A stretch of DNA of 64,000 nt from Devosia marina (GCF_009758415.1 NZ_WQRF01000010.1:1-64000); one strand, 5' to 3'; counted from the first letter of the stretch, positions 36,747 through 45,657 are shown. The notes: a model not told the origin generated them from the sequence alone. Translations and numbers: made by a program.

Positions 36747-36760
36747 TTGATGTCGATCAA
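36747..36760. promoter_or_regulatory. FNR/FixK-type box upstream of the flavodoxin gene
   Basis: TTGAT-GTCG-ATCAA is a perfect match to the FNR/FixK consensus TTGAT-N4-ATCAA. It is 54 bases upstream of the leftward flavodoxin start and beyond the 3' end of hemA, so it should act on the flavodoxin gene. Confidence 0.7.
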
Positions 36761-36821
36761 CCGGGCTGAGCTTTTTTTGGCGACGGTCCCGGTCTTCAGG
36801 CCGAGCACCTCAGTCTCAAAC

Positions 36822-38102
36822 CTAGCCGCCCAGGCTGGGCAGCGTCAGGTCCCCGCTAGTCAGCTTGCTGGCAGTTATCGCCGCATCGGCCCGTTCGCGC
36901 GGCAGTTCCAGGCTCGTCCATACGCTCACCAGCGCATGGCGCAACTCGAAGATCATCTCGTCGCTATGCAGCGGCGTCGGGGTGATGCGCAGCCGTTCGG
37001 TGCCCTTGGGGACCGTCGGGTAATTGATCGGCTGGATATAGATATTGTGCTTGTCGAGCAGCATGTCGCTGGCCGCCTTGACCGCCCGCGCATCGCCCAC
37101 GATCAGCGGCACGATATGGGTGTCGGTTTCCATCACCGGCAGGCCGGCATCGGCCAGGATCGCCTTGGTCAGCCGCGCCTGGCGCTGATGCATCAGGCGT
37201 TCTTCGCCATTGCCCTTCAAATGCTCGATTGAGGCGCGGGCCGCCGCGCAGAGCGCCGGGGGCAGGGCGGTGGTGAAGATGAACTCGGGCGCATAGGAGC
37301 GCACCGCATCGATGATCGAGCGATTGGCGGCGATATAGCCACCCATCACGCCAAATCCCTTGGCCAGCGTGCCCTCGATGACGTCGATCCGGTCCATCAG
37401 GCCGTCGCGTTCGGCAATGCCGCCGCCACGCGGACCATACATGCCCACGGCGTGCACTTCGTCGATATAGGTCAGCGCCCCGAATTCTTCGGCCAGGTCG
37501 CAGATTTCCTTGATGGGGGCGACATCGCCATCCATCGAATAGACGCTTTCGAAGGCGATCAGCTTGGGGCGCTTGCGGTCGACCTGGCTGAGCAATTCGC
37601 GCAAGTGCGCCACGTCATTGTGGCGGAAAATCTTCTTTTCCATGCCCGATTGGCGCACGCCCTGGATCATCGAGGCATGGTTGAGCTGGTCGGAAAAGAT
37701 GACGCAGTCGGGCAGCAGGCGGGCAATGGTCGAGATCGCCGCTTCGTTGGACACAAAGCCCGAGGTGAAAACCAGCGCGGCTTCCTTGCGGTGCAGATCG
37801 GCGAGCGAACGCTCAAGCTCGATCAGCGGCCGGTTGGTGCCCGAAATGTTGCGCGTGCCACCCGCGCCCACACCCATGCTGGCGGCGGTCTGCTGCATGG
37901 CCGTCACGACTTTGTCGTGCTGGCCCATGCCCAGATAGTCGTTGGAACACCAGATCGTAATCTCGCGGGCATTGTCTGCATCGTCACGATACACAGCCTT
38001 GGGAAACTTGCCGGCGATACGCTCGAGGTCAGCAAAGACGCGATAGCGCTTCTCTGCGCGCAGTGTATCCACTGCATCCTCGAAAATTCCGCGATAGTCC
38101 AT
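36822..38102 (-). CDS. hemA: 5-aminolevulinate synthase
   Basis: A 426-residue PLP enzyme condensing glycine and succinyl-CoA, the first step of haem synthesis in alphaproteobacteria. The start is the ATG at 38102; AAGGA is well spaced for it but abuts the other ATG at 38111. Family blocks include [39 protein letters not shown] and the PLP-Lys region [15 protein letters not shown]. The residue after LAK is Gly where I expect Ala. An FNR-type box lies upstream. Confidence 0.94.
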   Translation of the reverse strand: MDYRGIFEDAVDTLRAEKRYRVFADLERIAGKFPKAVYRDDADNAREITIWCSNDYLGMGQHDKVVTAMQQTAASMGVGAGGTRNISGTNRPLIELERSLADLHRKEAALVFTSGFVSNEAAISTIARLLPDCVIFSDQLNHASMIQGVRQSGMEKKIFRHNDVAHLRELLSQVDRKRPKLIAFESVYSMDGDVAPIKEICDLAEEFGALTYIDEVHAVGMYGPRGGGIAERDGLMDRIDVIEGTLAKGFGVMGGYIAANRSIIDAVRSYAPEFIFTTALPPALCAAARASIEHLKGNGEERLMHQRQARLTKAILADAGLPVMETDTHIVPLIVGDARAVKAASDMLLDKHNIYIQPINYPTVPKGTERLRITPTPLHSDEMIFELRHALVSVWTSLELPRERADAAITASKLTSGDLTLPSLGG

Positions 38103-38440
38103 GGGAGCCATTCCTTTGCGAGCACCGGAACGGCGGGGCGGCCGGACCTGGCTCTTTAAGCTCTACCTAATCCCCGTGCCGCCGCATTGATATAGGTCAA
38201 TTCGACGCGCTGACGTGCCTAACCCCTTGCATGCATTGGGGAGCGCCAGCGAACATGAGAGCTATTCTAAAGTAAGCTCCCGGCCCTGCCAACACCGCCC
38301 GGCTACATTCGGTTTGAAAGCAAAATCAGCCCAAAAGTGTTCGAGGCCGCAATTAACCGGACCTTGGAGTACTTGTTGATAGATTGTTTGCGCTGCGCTT
38401 AGATCAAGTATCTCGGGGGAGAAGTGAGGGGAGTTTGGGA
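38103..38440. promoter_or_regulatory. Divergent regulatory region between hemA and the acyltransferase-like gene
   Basis: This 338-base region contains an FNR/FixK-type box at 38187-38200 (TTGAT-ATAG-GTCAA, one mismatch to the consensus), 85 bases upstream of hemA. The rest shows no gene. A promoter for the rightward gene should lie near 38350-38430. Confidence 0.6.
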
Positions 38441-39766
38441 GTGAAGAGCTTTTCGTCTTCAAGTTTTGCCGGCGAGCAGGTCGACGCGCTGGCACTGGCG
38501 CGGGCCGCCGTGGAGAAAAACCCGCAGGCCTTGTTCACCGATTTCCAGTGGTTTCTGTACAAGGGCAAGGACACTGTCTTTTTTACGGCCTTCTCCACTA
38601 GAAGCTATGACAAGGACGCCTTGGGCAACATGGTTGCCGAGATGATCGCCTTGGCACCCCAGCTCACCCATGGTTTTGTCGGCGCCCAGCCGGGCCAGCC
38701 TTTTCCCAAGCACATGCTCGATGCCATCACATCTGTCGAAATGGTCGACGAACTCGACGGCTACCCCGACAAATGGCTGTCCAAATCCTCCGACATCTTT
38801 GAACGCGAGGACCTGCCGCTGTTCCGCGTCATGGCCGCGGTGCGCCGCGATGGCCCCGACAGTGACGGTCGCGCGGCCATTCTGCAGGTGCGCTCCAGCC
38901 ATGCCTTGCTGGAAGGTTCGGATTCGGCCCTGCTGACCCGCTCGGCATCTGCCAGCCATGGCGTGCAGTCGGACAAGTCCAACAAGCTGCCCTGGGGTGA
39001 TCGGCTGAAAAGTGCCCTGCGCGGCGGCATGACCACGCTGATCTATCTGGTGCTGGCCAACATACTGGCCCCAAAGGAAAAGCCCTGGGGTTTTCGCACC
39101 CTGGCCATCGAGCGCCACCGCCTGCGCAAACTGGCCAACAAGCTTGGCGTCCGCCAGCGCTCGCTGATGTTCGCGTTGGTCACCCACGCCCTCAATGGTG
39201 AGGGTGCAGAAAAGCATATGAGCAAGAAGGTGATTGGTGCCAATTACACCATGCTCGACACCAAGCGGAACAGCACCGACGATGACTTCTTCCGCGTCCG
39301 CGCCCTGGAAGCCAAGTTCAAGGTGATGGACGACTTTGTCGACTATGTCCGGGCCGTCGATAACACAGTGGCTGGTATCGAGCAGAAGGACATTACCTCC
39401 TTCCAGGTGGTCATCATGTCCATGTTCAAGGCCATGCGGGCGGTCAACCGGGTCCTTCCCTTCCTGCCCAACAAGCGCTTTTGGCGCTTCAATGGCGGCA
39501 ATGATATCGTGCTGACCCTGGTACCGCCGCACCGAACCTATGGCCCGCTCACCCACGGCATGGTGGAGCCGCTCTACTGCGGCGCCTGGCACACCGAGGT
39601 CAATATCTGTACCTTCTGCCCCGGTCGCCAGTATGTGACGCTCAATTTTTCCATGGAGCAGCGCCACATCGCCCATGTCGACAAGATCATGAGCCTGCTA
39701 GCCGAAGTCGAGCGCCGCGAAGTTGGTCCCCATACCATGGCGCCGGCGGTCGAGAAGCTGCGCTGA
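38441..39766 (+). CDS. WS/DGAT-like (HHxxxDG superfamily) acyltransferase, altered motif
   Basis: About 441 residues from a GTG at 38441 preceded by GGGGAG; a TTG at 38384 is less likely. The layout resembles wax ester synthase/diacylglycerol acyltransferase-type proteins: an N-terminal domain with AILQVRSSHALLEGSDSALL where the family has HHxxxDG, then a C-terminal half with a hydrophobic helix (MTTLIYLVLANILA) and VIGANYTMLDT. Here the motif reads SHALLEG, so one His and the Asp are changed. Enzymatic activity is therefore uncertain, and I cannot name a substrate. Confidence 0.6.
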   Translation: MKSFSSSSFAGEQVDALALARAAVEKNPQALFTDFQWFLYKGKDTVFFTAFSTRSYDKDALGNMVAEMIALAPQLTHGFVGAQPGQPFPKHMLDAITSVEMVDELDGYPDKWLSKSSDIFEREDLPLFRVMAAVRRDGPDSDGRAAILQVRSSHALLEGSDSALLTRSASASHGVQSDKSNKLPWGDRLKSALRGGMTTLIYLVLANILAPKEKPWGFRTLAIERHRLRKLANKLGVRQRSLMFALVTHALNGEGAEKHMSKKVIGANYTMLDTKRNSTDDDFFRVRALEAKFKVMDDFVDYVRAVDNTVAGIEQKDITSFQVVIMSMFKAMRAVNRVLPFLPNKRFWRFNGGNDIVLTLVPPHRTYGPLTHGMVEPLYCGAWHTEVNICTFCPGRQYVTLNFSMEQRHIAHVDKIMSLLAEVERREVGPHTMAPAVEKLR

Positions 39767-39797
39767 GCGTTTTGACCCGAAGCGCGACTTTCCATCA

Positions 39798-39821
39798 TCA
39801 GAAGATTTCTGAAGTACGTAC
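39798..39821. promoter_or_regulatory. Palindromes upstream of the SDR gene
   Basis: TCAGAA-GAT-TTCTGA (39798-39812) is a perfect inverted repeat and is followed at once by the palindrome GTACGTAC (39814-39821). They lie about 80 bases before the SDR start and could be an operator; no regulator is identified. Confidence 0.35.
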
Positions 39822-39898
39822 ATCAGAGCTAGGTTGCGGGCGCAGCACTCTGTGGGTTTATATGTCGCGACATCTCAGCGATCGATCCGGACATCACC

Positions 39899-40669
39899 AT
39901 GAACCGCTTTGCCACCTATCCCAGCCTTGAAGACTGCCCCGTTGTCATCTCCGGCGGCGCCTCTGGTATTGGCGAGGCCATGGTGCGCGCTTTCGCCGGG
40001 CAGGGCGCCAAGGTCGGCTTCGTCGATATCGCAGAAGAGGCCGGCGAGGCCCTGGCTGTCGAACTGAACGCCTCAGGTCACACGGTGCGTTTCATCCCCT
40101 GCGACGTGACCGACGTCCCAGCCTATCAGGCCGCTATAGCTGAATGCGCCGAACGGCACGGCGATGCACTTGTCCTGGTCAATAATGCGGCCCACGACCA
40201 GCGCCACCAATGGAACGAGGTGACGCCGGAGGAGTGGGATCAGCGCATGGGGGTCAATCTCAAGCATGCCTTCTTCGCCATTCAGGCGGTGGCACCTGGC
40301 ATGGCCAAAGCGGGCAGGGGATCGATCATCAATTACGGCTCGATCAGTTGGATGATCATGGCGCCCGGTATCCCGGTCTACGAAACGGCAAAGGCAGCCA
40401 CGCACGGCCTGACCCGCGCTATGGCCCGAGAACTGGGGCAATCTGGCATACGCGTTAATTCACTGGTCCCCGGCGCCGTGATGACCAAGCGTCAGCGCGA
40501 ACTTTGGGTCACCGCGGATGACCTGGCCAACATCAAGGAGCAGCAGGCGATCCCTGAAGCGCTCTCGCCCGAAGACTGCGCCCGCATGGCCCTGTTTCTG
40601 GCCGCCGACGACAGCGCCATGATCACGGGTCAGCAATTTCTTGTGGATGCCGGTTGGGCCCACACCTGA
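39899..40669 (+). CDS. SDR family oxidoreductase
   Basis: A 256-residue NAD(P)-dependent dehydrogenase. The nucleotide-binding motif GGASGIGEAMVRAF, the NNAA motif, the catalytic Ser in NYGSISW and Tyr-Lys in YETAK are all present. The C-terminal GQQFLVDAGWAH is typical of sugar or polyol dehydrogenases of this family. The substrate cannot be assigned. Confidence 0.85.
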   Translation: MNRFATYPSLEDCPVVISGGASGIGEAMVRAFAGQGAKVGFVDIAEEAGEALAVELNASGHTVRFIPCDVTDVPAYQAAIAECAERHGDALVLVNNAAHDQRHQWNEVTPEEWDQRMGVNLKHAFFAIQAVAPGMAKAGRGSIINYGSISWMIMAPGIPVYETAKAATHGLTRAMARELGQSGIRVNSLVPGAVMTKRQRELWVTADDLANIKEQQAIPEALSPEDCARMALFLAADDSAMITGQQFLVDAGWAHT

Positions 40670-40772
40670 CCCCATTCATCCCCGGTTCAGGCTCTTTCCC
40701 TCATCACGCTCCTGCCTTATTGAGAGGGCAACACAAGGCCACCATTACCGAATCCTTACTTGGGGGAAGTCT

Positions 40773-41438
40773 ATGAAGTCGAAGGTTCTCGTCGCCCTTG
40801 CCGCGACCCTGGCGCTCAGCGCCTGCACCACCACCGATCCCTATACCGGCCAGAGCCGGATTTCCAACACCGCTGGCGGTGGTCTGCTCGGGGCTGGCGG
40901 CGGTGCGGTGGCAGGCGCCATTGTCGGCGCGGCAGTGGGCGGTGATCCGCGCGTTGGCGCCTTGATCGGCGCAGGCGTTGGCGGTCTGACCGGTGCGGCC
41001 ATCGGCAATTACATGGATCAGCAGGAAGCCGAGTTGCGTGCTCAGCTGCAGGGCACCGGCGTGTCTGTCACCCGCGTGGGCGACCAGATCATCCTCAACA
41101 TGCCGTCCAACATCACCTTTGCGACCGATCAGTCGACGGTGCAGCCCCAGTTCAACCAGACGTTGGTCTCGGTTGCTCTGGTCCTCAAGAAGTTCGACAA
41201 GACCATTGTCGATGTCTATGGCCACACCGACAGCCAAGGCGACGACGCGTATAATCTGGCGCTCAGCCAGCGCCGCGCCGTGTCGGTCGCCACCATCCTG
41301 GCCAATCAGGGTATCGATCAGCGCCGCTTCTACATCGAAGGCAAGGGCGAAACCTCGCCAATCGCCTCGAATGGCACCGAAGCCGGACGCGCGCAGAACC
41401 GTCGCGTGGAAATTCAGCTTTCGCCCATCCGCGGCTGA
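40773..41438 (+). CDS. OmpA-family lipoprotein with glycine-zipper domain (YiaD-like)
   Basis: About 221 residues from an ATG at 40773 with GGGGGAAG upstream. The lipoprotein signal is MKSKVLVALAATLALSACTT. A glycine-zipper segment follows (GGGLLGAGGGAVAGAIVGAA). The C-terminal OmpA domain binds peptidoglycan (VYGHTDSQGDDAYNLALSQR, then GRAQNRRVEI). It should anchor the outer membrane to the wall. A strong terminator follows. Confidence 0.9.
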   Translation: MKSKVLVALAATLALSACTTTDPYTGQSRISNTAGGGLLGAGGGAVAGAIVGAAVGGDPRVGALIGAGVGGLTGAAIGNYMDQQEAELRAQLQGTGVSVTRVGDQIILNMPSNITFATDQSTVQPQFNQTLVSVALVLKKFDKTIVDVYGHTDSQGDDAYNLALSQRRAVSVATILANQGIDQRRFYIEGKGETSPIASNGTEAGRAQNRRVEIQLSPIRG

Positions 41439-41460
41439 TCACCAATACGGAATTGTTCAG

Positions 41461-41491
41461 AGGCGCGATCGTTGGGTCGCGCCTTTCTTAT
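41461..41491 (+). terminator. Terminator after the OmpA-like gene
   Basis: AGGCGCGA (41461-41468) pairs with TCGCGCCT (41477-41484), followed by TTCTTATT. It sits at the end of the converging small membrane-protein gene and may serve both directions. Confidence 0.8.
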
Positions 41492-41778
41492 TGCGCGGGT
41501 GTCTCGACCACCGGTGCCGATGTCGGTGAGCCCGGCTGCATGTCGGTGCCTGGCGCGCCTGAAAAGATCTGCATGAGCAGCAGAATGGCCACTATGATCG
41601 CCAGAGCGCACAACCCATAGAGCCACCAATTGGTCGGTCCAGTCGAGCCGACCGTCGCATCGTGTTCTCCGGCAACCTTGAGCCCGGATCCGTCTGGTAC
41701 ATCCAGCTTGGCCGAGTTTTCGTCCACCAGATGGTCCACTTCCGCCATCGGCGGAGCCTGTTTGCCCTTGGCCATCAA
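41488..41778 (-). CDS. Hypothetical small single-pass membrane protein
   Basis: A 96-residue protein with an acidic N-terminal half and one membrane helix (NWWLYGLCALAIIVAILLLM, about residues 50-69). The short Pro/Thr-rich tail is probably periplasmic. The start may be the second Met at 41775. It overlaps the upstream gene by 4 bases, so the two are made together. The family is unknown to me. Confidence 0.65.
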   Translation of the reverse strand: MMAKGKQAPPMAEVDHLVDENSAKLDVPDGSGLKVAGEHDATVGSTGPTNWWLYGLCALAIIVAILLLMQIFSGAPGTDMQPGSPTSAPVVETPAQ

Positions 41779-42032
41779 TAGTCCCCCTTGAACACTGTCT
41801 CGGTGCCTACGGCACTCTCCACGCCTTCGCGCACCTCTGCGATGGCTTGGTCAATTTCTTCGGGCTCGTAGGCAACCGCGGCGCCTTCGGTCTTCGCACC
41901 CGTTGCCTCTGCCTTGAGTTGGTGCAGCAACTCGATCTTTTCGCGTGCCGTAAACAAAGTGTGATGCGCGATCTGCATGGGGTTAAGTTGGTCCTTGCCA
42001 CCCATGCGTTGTTTCAGGGTGTCGAAAATCAT
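41775..42032 (-). CDS. Hypothetical small soluble protein
   Basis: 85 residues from an ATG at 42032 with GGGAGAG four bases upstream. The sequence starts MIFDTLKQRMGGKDQLNPMQ and continues as a helical, acidic protein with no signal peptide. The longer upstream open frame is not coding-like. It is the first gene of a two-gene unit with the small membrane protein. Its function is unknown. Confidence 0.65.
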   Translation of the reverse strand: MIFDTLKQRMGGKDQLNPMQIAHHTLFTAREKIELLHQLKAEATGAKTEGAAVAYEPEEIDQAIAEVREGVESAVGTETVFKGDY

Positions 42033-42188
42033 TATTCTCTCCCGAACTTGTCCTGGGCCTTGCGACCCTCCAGCTAGATCAATGCGACAATACGCTGACG
42101 GTTCCGGCCTCTGCCCGCATTGGAACGCTCCGCTTAACCCCATCTTGAGAGGTTTGCGGCAATTTGGCGGGATGCGGAGGACGTTCGG

Positions 42189-43802
42189 ATGAACCGAATC
42201 ATCGGCATCCTGATTGCCGGGACACATGCGCGGGGCCGACGGATTGGCCTCTGGCTGGTGGCTTTCGTGGTCCTGATGTTCGGCGCCACCTGGATTGTTG
42301 CCGAGCAGGTCTCGCTCAACATGCGGGTGGAAACGCAACGCAGCCTGACCGGTTATGAGCGGCTGCGGGCCAATGTTCTCTCTACTTTCGATGAGATGGA
42401 TCGTCGCCTGGTTCAACCGGCCTGTTCACCGGCATTCCTTGACGAGCTGCGCCGCATCGCCTTTTTGCCGGACGGCATCAATGAACTGCTCTATGCCCCG
42501 GACGGTCGCGTCGAGTGTTCGGTCAATTCGGGGCGGCTGGACGCGCCCGAGGATTTGGGCGAGCCCGATATCGCCGCTCAATACCCGTTTGGCATGGCGT
42601 TCTGGGTAGACATTGATCTTGGCTTTCTTGGTCTCGATGGCATGGTCGGAATTTTGGCGCAACGCGGCTCGCTGGCCATGATCGTCCCACCTCAACCTTT
42701 GCCGGCAACTGGGCCGCGCTGGATGGAACAGGAACTCATCTTCCGTTTCAGCGACGAGGTCTGGCTGCACCGCCAGGGTGAGGCAGGTCTGTATGCTGAG
42801 GCCCTCAGTGCCACCGGCCCGGCCATTGCTTCGGTGTTCAGGGGCGTTTTCTACGAAACCGCGTGCGACAGCGGCGGCATTCATTGCGTCGCCAGTCGTA
42901 GCGATTTGACCCAACTCTTCGGGCTGGGCTGGGCTACACTCGCCGTCATCCTGCTTGTCACCAGCGTCTTGGCTGCCTGGGTTGCTCAGCAATTGCACCG
43001 CATCATTGAGCGCTACTGGTCGTTCGAGGCACGTTTCCTGCGTCGGCTCGACAAGGGTTCAGTAGTCTGCGCCTATCAGCCTTTGCTCAATTTGAAGAAT
43101 GATTTGGCCACAGGTTGCGAAGTGCTGGCACGCTGGCGCGATATTGACGGGACCATCGTGCCGCCGGACCGGTTCCTGCCCATTATCGAAAGGCACGGCC
43201 TGACCGAACGCTTCACCTCCATGGTGGTCGCCTATGCCTATGCAGACCTGACTGCATACCTGCCCAAGGGCCTGCGCCTGCAGGTCAATTTCAATATTTT
43301 CCCACAGGACCTCGATGCCGGCAAACTGGTTCCGATCTTCGCCCCTTTCCTGACGAAAGACTCTCCATTCGACGTTGTTGTCGAGATTGTCGAAACCGCC
43401 GAAATCAGCCCCGAAACGGCGCAGGTCGAAATCGAGCGGCTGCGCGCTGCTGGCCTCAAGGTCTACATTGACGATTTCGGCGCGGGCTATTCCTCCATGC
43501 AGAATCTGGCCGCCCTCTCCATTGATGGGGTCAAGCTGGATCGATCCTTCGCCATGGCCCCGGACCATTCGGTCATGTCCACGATGCTGGGTTACGCTAT
43601 CGACCTGGTGCAGGCCTCAGGGCGGTCTCTGGTGGTCGAAGGGGTAGAAACCATGGATCGGCTGAACGCTCTAAAGGCGACCGGTATGGTAAACTTCGCT
43701 CAGGGCTATGGCATTTCCCGTCCACTCTTTATCGCGCCCTTTGTGGCCTATCTTGCCGACCATGGTCCGCGTCCGTTGACCCGCCCCCGCCTGGTCGCCT
43801 GA
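42189..43802 (+). CDS. CSS-motif EAL-domain cyclic di-GMP phosphodiesterase
   Basis: A 537-residue inner-membrane protein. Two helices flank a periplasmic CSS-type sensor domain (PACSPAFLDEL and VECSVNSG), whose Cys residues sense redox state in the PdeC-type family. The cytoplasmic EAL domain has EVL in place of EAL (CEVLARWRD). It keeps the catalytic Glu, the EIVETAE block, IDDFGAGYSSMQNLA and VVEGVET. The VNLSP-type strand reads VNFNIFPQ. It is probably active, but two motifs are non-standard. Confidence 0.83.
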   Translation: MNRIIGILIAGTHARGRRIGLWLVAFVVLMFGATWIVAEQVSLNMRVETQRSLTGYERLRANVLSTFDEMDRRLVQPACSPAFLDELRRIAFLPDGINELLYAPDGRVECSVNSGRLDAPEDLGEPDIAAQYPFGMAFWVDIDLGFLGLDGMVGILAQRGSLAMIVPPQPLPATGPRWMEQELIFRFSDEVWLHRQGEAGLYAEALSATGPAIASVFRGVFYETACDSGGIHCVASRSDLTQLFGLGWATLAVILLVTSVLAAWVAQQLHRIIERYWSFEARFLRRLDKGSVVCAYQPLLNLKNDLATGCEVLARWRDIDGTIVPPDRFLPIIERHGLTERFTSMVVAYAYADLTAYLPKGLRLQVNFNIFPQDLDAGKLVPIFAPFLTKDSPFDVVVEIVETAEISPETAQVEIERLRAAGLKVYIDDFGAGYSSMQNLAALSIDGVKLDRSFAMAPDHSVMSTMLGYAIDLVQASGRSLVVEGVETMDRLNALKATGMVNFAQGYGISRPLFIAPFVAYLADHGPRPLTRPRLVA

Positions 43803-43877
43803 TCACATTTCCAGTTTCTGCGAAACCTGCATCAGGGCATCGCGTTCTGCCTCCACACCCCAATCAAGGAGGATGAA

Positions 43878-44267
43878 ATGGCCTATGATGACAACCGCGT
43901 CGACTCAGCTGACGTCAAGGAAACCCACGATCTGATCGCGTCGGACAAGGTCGAAGGCACCAAGGTCTATGACCCCAATGGCGACCATATCGGTTCCATC
44001 GAGCGCATCCTGGTCGAAAAGCGCGGCGGCAAGGTTTCCTACGCCGTTCTCAGCTTTGGCGGTTTCCTGGGTATTGGCCACGACCATTATCCATTGCCCT
44101 GGTCCAAGTTGGATTACGATGAAAATCTTGGTGGCTACCGCGTCGACATCACCAAGGACCAGCTCGAAGGTGCGCCGCGCTACGAGAATGAGGACGACAA
44201 TTTCTGGACGGCCGAGAATGGACGCCGCGTCCATGACTATTATGGCGTGACCCCATACTGGATCTGA
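43878..44267 (+). CDS. PRC-barrel domain protein
   Basis: A 129-residue cytosolic protein. The PRC-barrel core is VEGTKVYDPNGDHIGSIERI followed by YAVLSFGGFLGIGHDHYPLP and the WSKLDYD strand. Related alphaproteobacterial proteins are often stress-induced. A ribosome-binding site (AAGGAGG) precedes the ATG and a strong terminator follows. The function is not known in detail. Confidence 0.88.
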   Translation: MAYDDNRVDSADVKETHDLIASDKVEGTKVYDPNGDHIGSIERILVEKRGGKVSYAVLSFGGFLGIGHDHYPLPWSKLDYDENLGGYRVDITKDQLEGAPRYENEDDNFWTAENGRRVHDYYGVTPYWI

Positions 44268-44307
44268 TCCGGTCCCCGCTTTTTTCAATGACCAATTTAT
44301 TGCAAGG

Positions 44308-44337
44308 CCGGCGCCAGTTTTCCTGGCGTCGGTTTTT
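44308..44337 (+). terminator. Terminator after the PRC-barrel gene
   Basis: CCGGCGCCAG (44308-44317) pairs with CTGGCGTCGG (44323-44332, one G-U pair), followed by five T residues. Confidence 0.85.
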
Positions 44338-44385
44338 CACGTTCACGAACGTGTGAGTCTGTAACCCCTTTGGTCGCGCAGCGAA
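44338..44385 (+). promoter_or_regulatory. SigF-like promoter and inverted repeat upstream of the bufferin operon
   Basis: GTAACC (44361-44366), 15 bases, then CGAA (44382-44385) resembles the ECF SigF promoter of Caulobacter (GTAACC about 16 bases before CGAA, from memory). Just upstream, CACGTTC-AC-GAACGTG (44338-44353) is a perfect inverted repeat starting inside the T-run end of the preceding terminator. It may bind a regulator. The precursor gene starts 50 bases downstream. Confidence 0.55.
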
Positions 44386-44434
44386 TGTCTTCGTGTCGGA
44401 ACCCCCAAAGGTTCCCCATCAGAGGAGAAACCCC

Positions 44435-44743
44435 ATGAATCGTCTTTCGACCTTCGCCCTTGCCGCCTCGCTGACCGCCGCCCTCGGGGGCACAGCAATT
44501 GCCCAGGACTCCATGGGCGGCGACGCCATGGCTGCCACCGAAAAGTGCTACGGCGTAGCTCTTGCCGGCGCCAATGACTGCGCCGCCGGCCCCGGCACCA
44601 CCTGCGCCGGTACCTCCACCATCGACTACCAGGGCAACGCCTGGAAAGCCGTACCTGCAGGCACCTGCGAAACCATGTCGGTCGAGGGAGATCGCATGGG
44701 TTCGCTCGAGCCGCTCGACCGCGATCTTCCCACGGCAAGCTGA
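44435..44743 (+). CDS. bufA1: DUF2282 bufferin precursor peptide (BufA1-like)
   Basis: A 102-residue secreted precursor. The ATG at 44435 has AGAGGAG upstream, and the signal peptide ends near ALGGTAIAQ. The DUF2282 core contains four Cys (residues 38, 49, 57 and 78) in [25 protein letters not shown] and AGTCETM. In bufferins some of these Cys are converted by the DUF692 enzyme into thiooxazole rings that bind copper. The modifying enzyme, its DUF2063 partner and DoxX follow in order. The assignment is by family and context. Confidence 0.88.
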   Translation: MNRLSTFALAASLTAALGGTAIAQDSMGGDAMAATEKCYGVALAGANDCAAGPGTTCAGTSTIDYQGNAWKAVPAGTCETMSVEGDRMGSLEPLDRDLPTAS

Positions 44744-44757
44744 TTGGCGCCAATCAC

Positions 44758-44788
44758 GGGAGGCTCACGAGCCTCCCGCCTTTCTCAA
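44758..44788 (+). terminator. Hairpin between the precursor and enzyme genes (attenuator)
   Basis: GGGAGGCT (44758-44765) pairs perfectly with AGCCTCCC (44770-44777) around CACG, followed by GCCTTTCTC. It lies between the precursor stop and the bufB ribosome-binding site. It could end most transcripts after bufA so that precursor exceeds enzyme, or it could protect the bufA message. Confidence 0.65.
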
Positions 44789-44799
44789 GGGAGGCATCC

Positions 44800-45657
44800 A
44801 TGTTCCACGACCCTCTGCCGGCACGCCCCGGGCTGGGTTTGAAGCCGCAGCATTATGCCCAGATCATCGCCGAGAAGCCCGATCTTGGCTTCTTCGAAGT
44901 GCATGCCGAAAACTATATGGGCGAGGGTGGGCCGCCTCATCGTTATCTCAGCGCGATCTGCGCGGATTATCCGCTCTCGCTGCATGGCGTCGGCCTGTCC
45001 ATAGGCGGCGAAGCGCCGCTTGATCGCGACCACCTCAAGCGCCTGCGCGCCTTGGTCGAGCGCTACCAGCCCGCGTCCTTTTCCGAGCATCTGGCCTGGT
45101 CCAGCCATGACGAAGGCTATCTCAACGATTTGCTGCCCGTGCCTTACACTCCTGAAACGCTGGAGCGCGTCGTCGCCCATGTGGATGAGGTGCAGCAGGC
45201 CCTTGGCCGCCGCATGCTGCTCGAAAACCCCTCGACCTATGTCCTGTTCGAAGAAAGCACTATCGAGGAGGTCGATTTCCTCGCCGCCATCGCCGACCGG
45301 ACCGGTTGCGGCCTGCTGCTCGACGTCAACAATGTCATGGTCTCGGCGGTCAATCACCGGCTCGATCCGGTGGCCTATATCGATCGCTTTCCGGTGCACC
45401 ATGTGGGTGAAATTCACCTTGCTGGTTATGATGAAACCACCGATGACGCCGGCGAACGCCTGCTGATCGATGCGCATGGCAGCCGCGTGCGCCCCGACGT
45501 GTTCGCGCTCTACCGCCACACCATCATCCGCACGGGTGCCCTGCCGACCCTGGTCGAATGGGACAACAACGTACCCGCCTTCGATGTGTTGATGGACGAG
45601 GTTCGTCTGGTGGACGAGGTGCTCGATGGCACGTTGAACCGGAGATTGGCATCATGA
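44800..45657 (+). CDS. bufB: DUF692 multinuclear non-haem iron oxygenase (BufB-like)
   Basis: A 285-residue TIM-barrel enzyme with AAGGGAGG before its ATG. Iron ligands and family blocks are visible in order: [44 protein letters not shown] and DAHGSRV, then VEWDNN. MNIO enzymes modify Cys in ribosomal peptides. BufB acts on DUF2282 precursors such as the one encoded upstream. The stop overlaps the next gene by 4 bases. Confidence 0.92.
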   Translation: MFHDPLPARPGLGLKPQHYAQIIAEKPDLGFFEVHAENYMGEGGPPHRYLSAICADYPLSLHGVGLSIGGEAPLDRDHLKRLRALVERYQPASFSEHLAWSSHDEGYLNDLLPVPYTPETLERVVAHVDEVQQALGRRMLLENPSTYVLFEESTIEEVDFLAAIADRTGCGLLLDVNNVMVSAVNHRLDPVAYIDRFPVHHVGEIHLAGYDETTDDAGERLLIDAHGSRVRPDVFALYRHTIIRTGALPTLVEWDNNVPAFDVLMDEVRLVDEVLDGTLNRRLAS

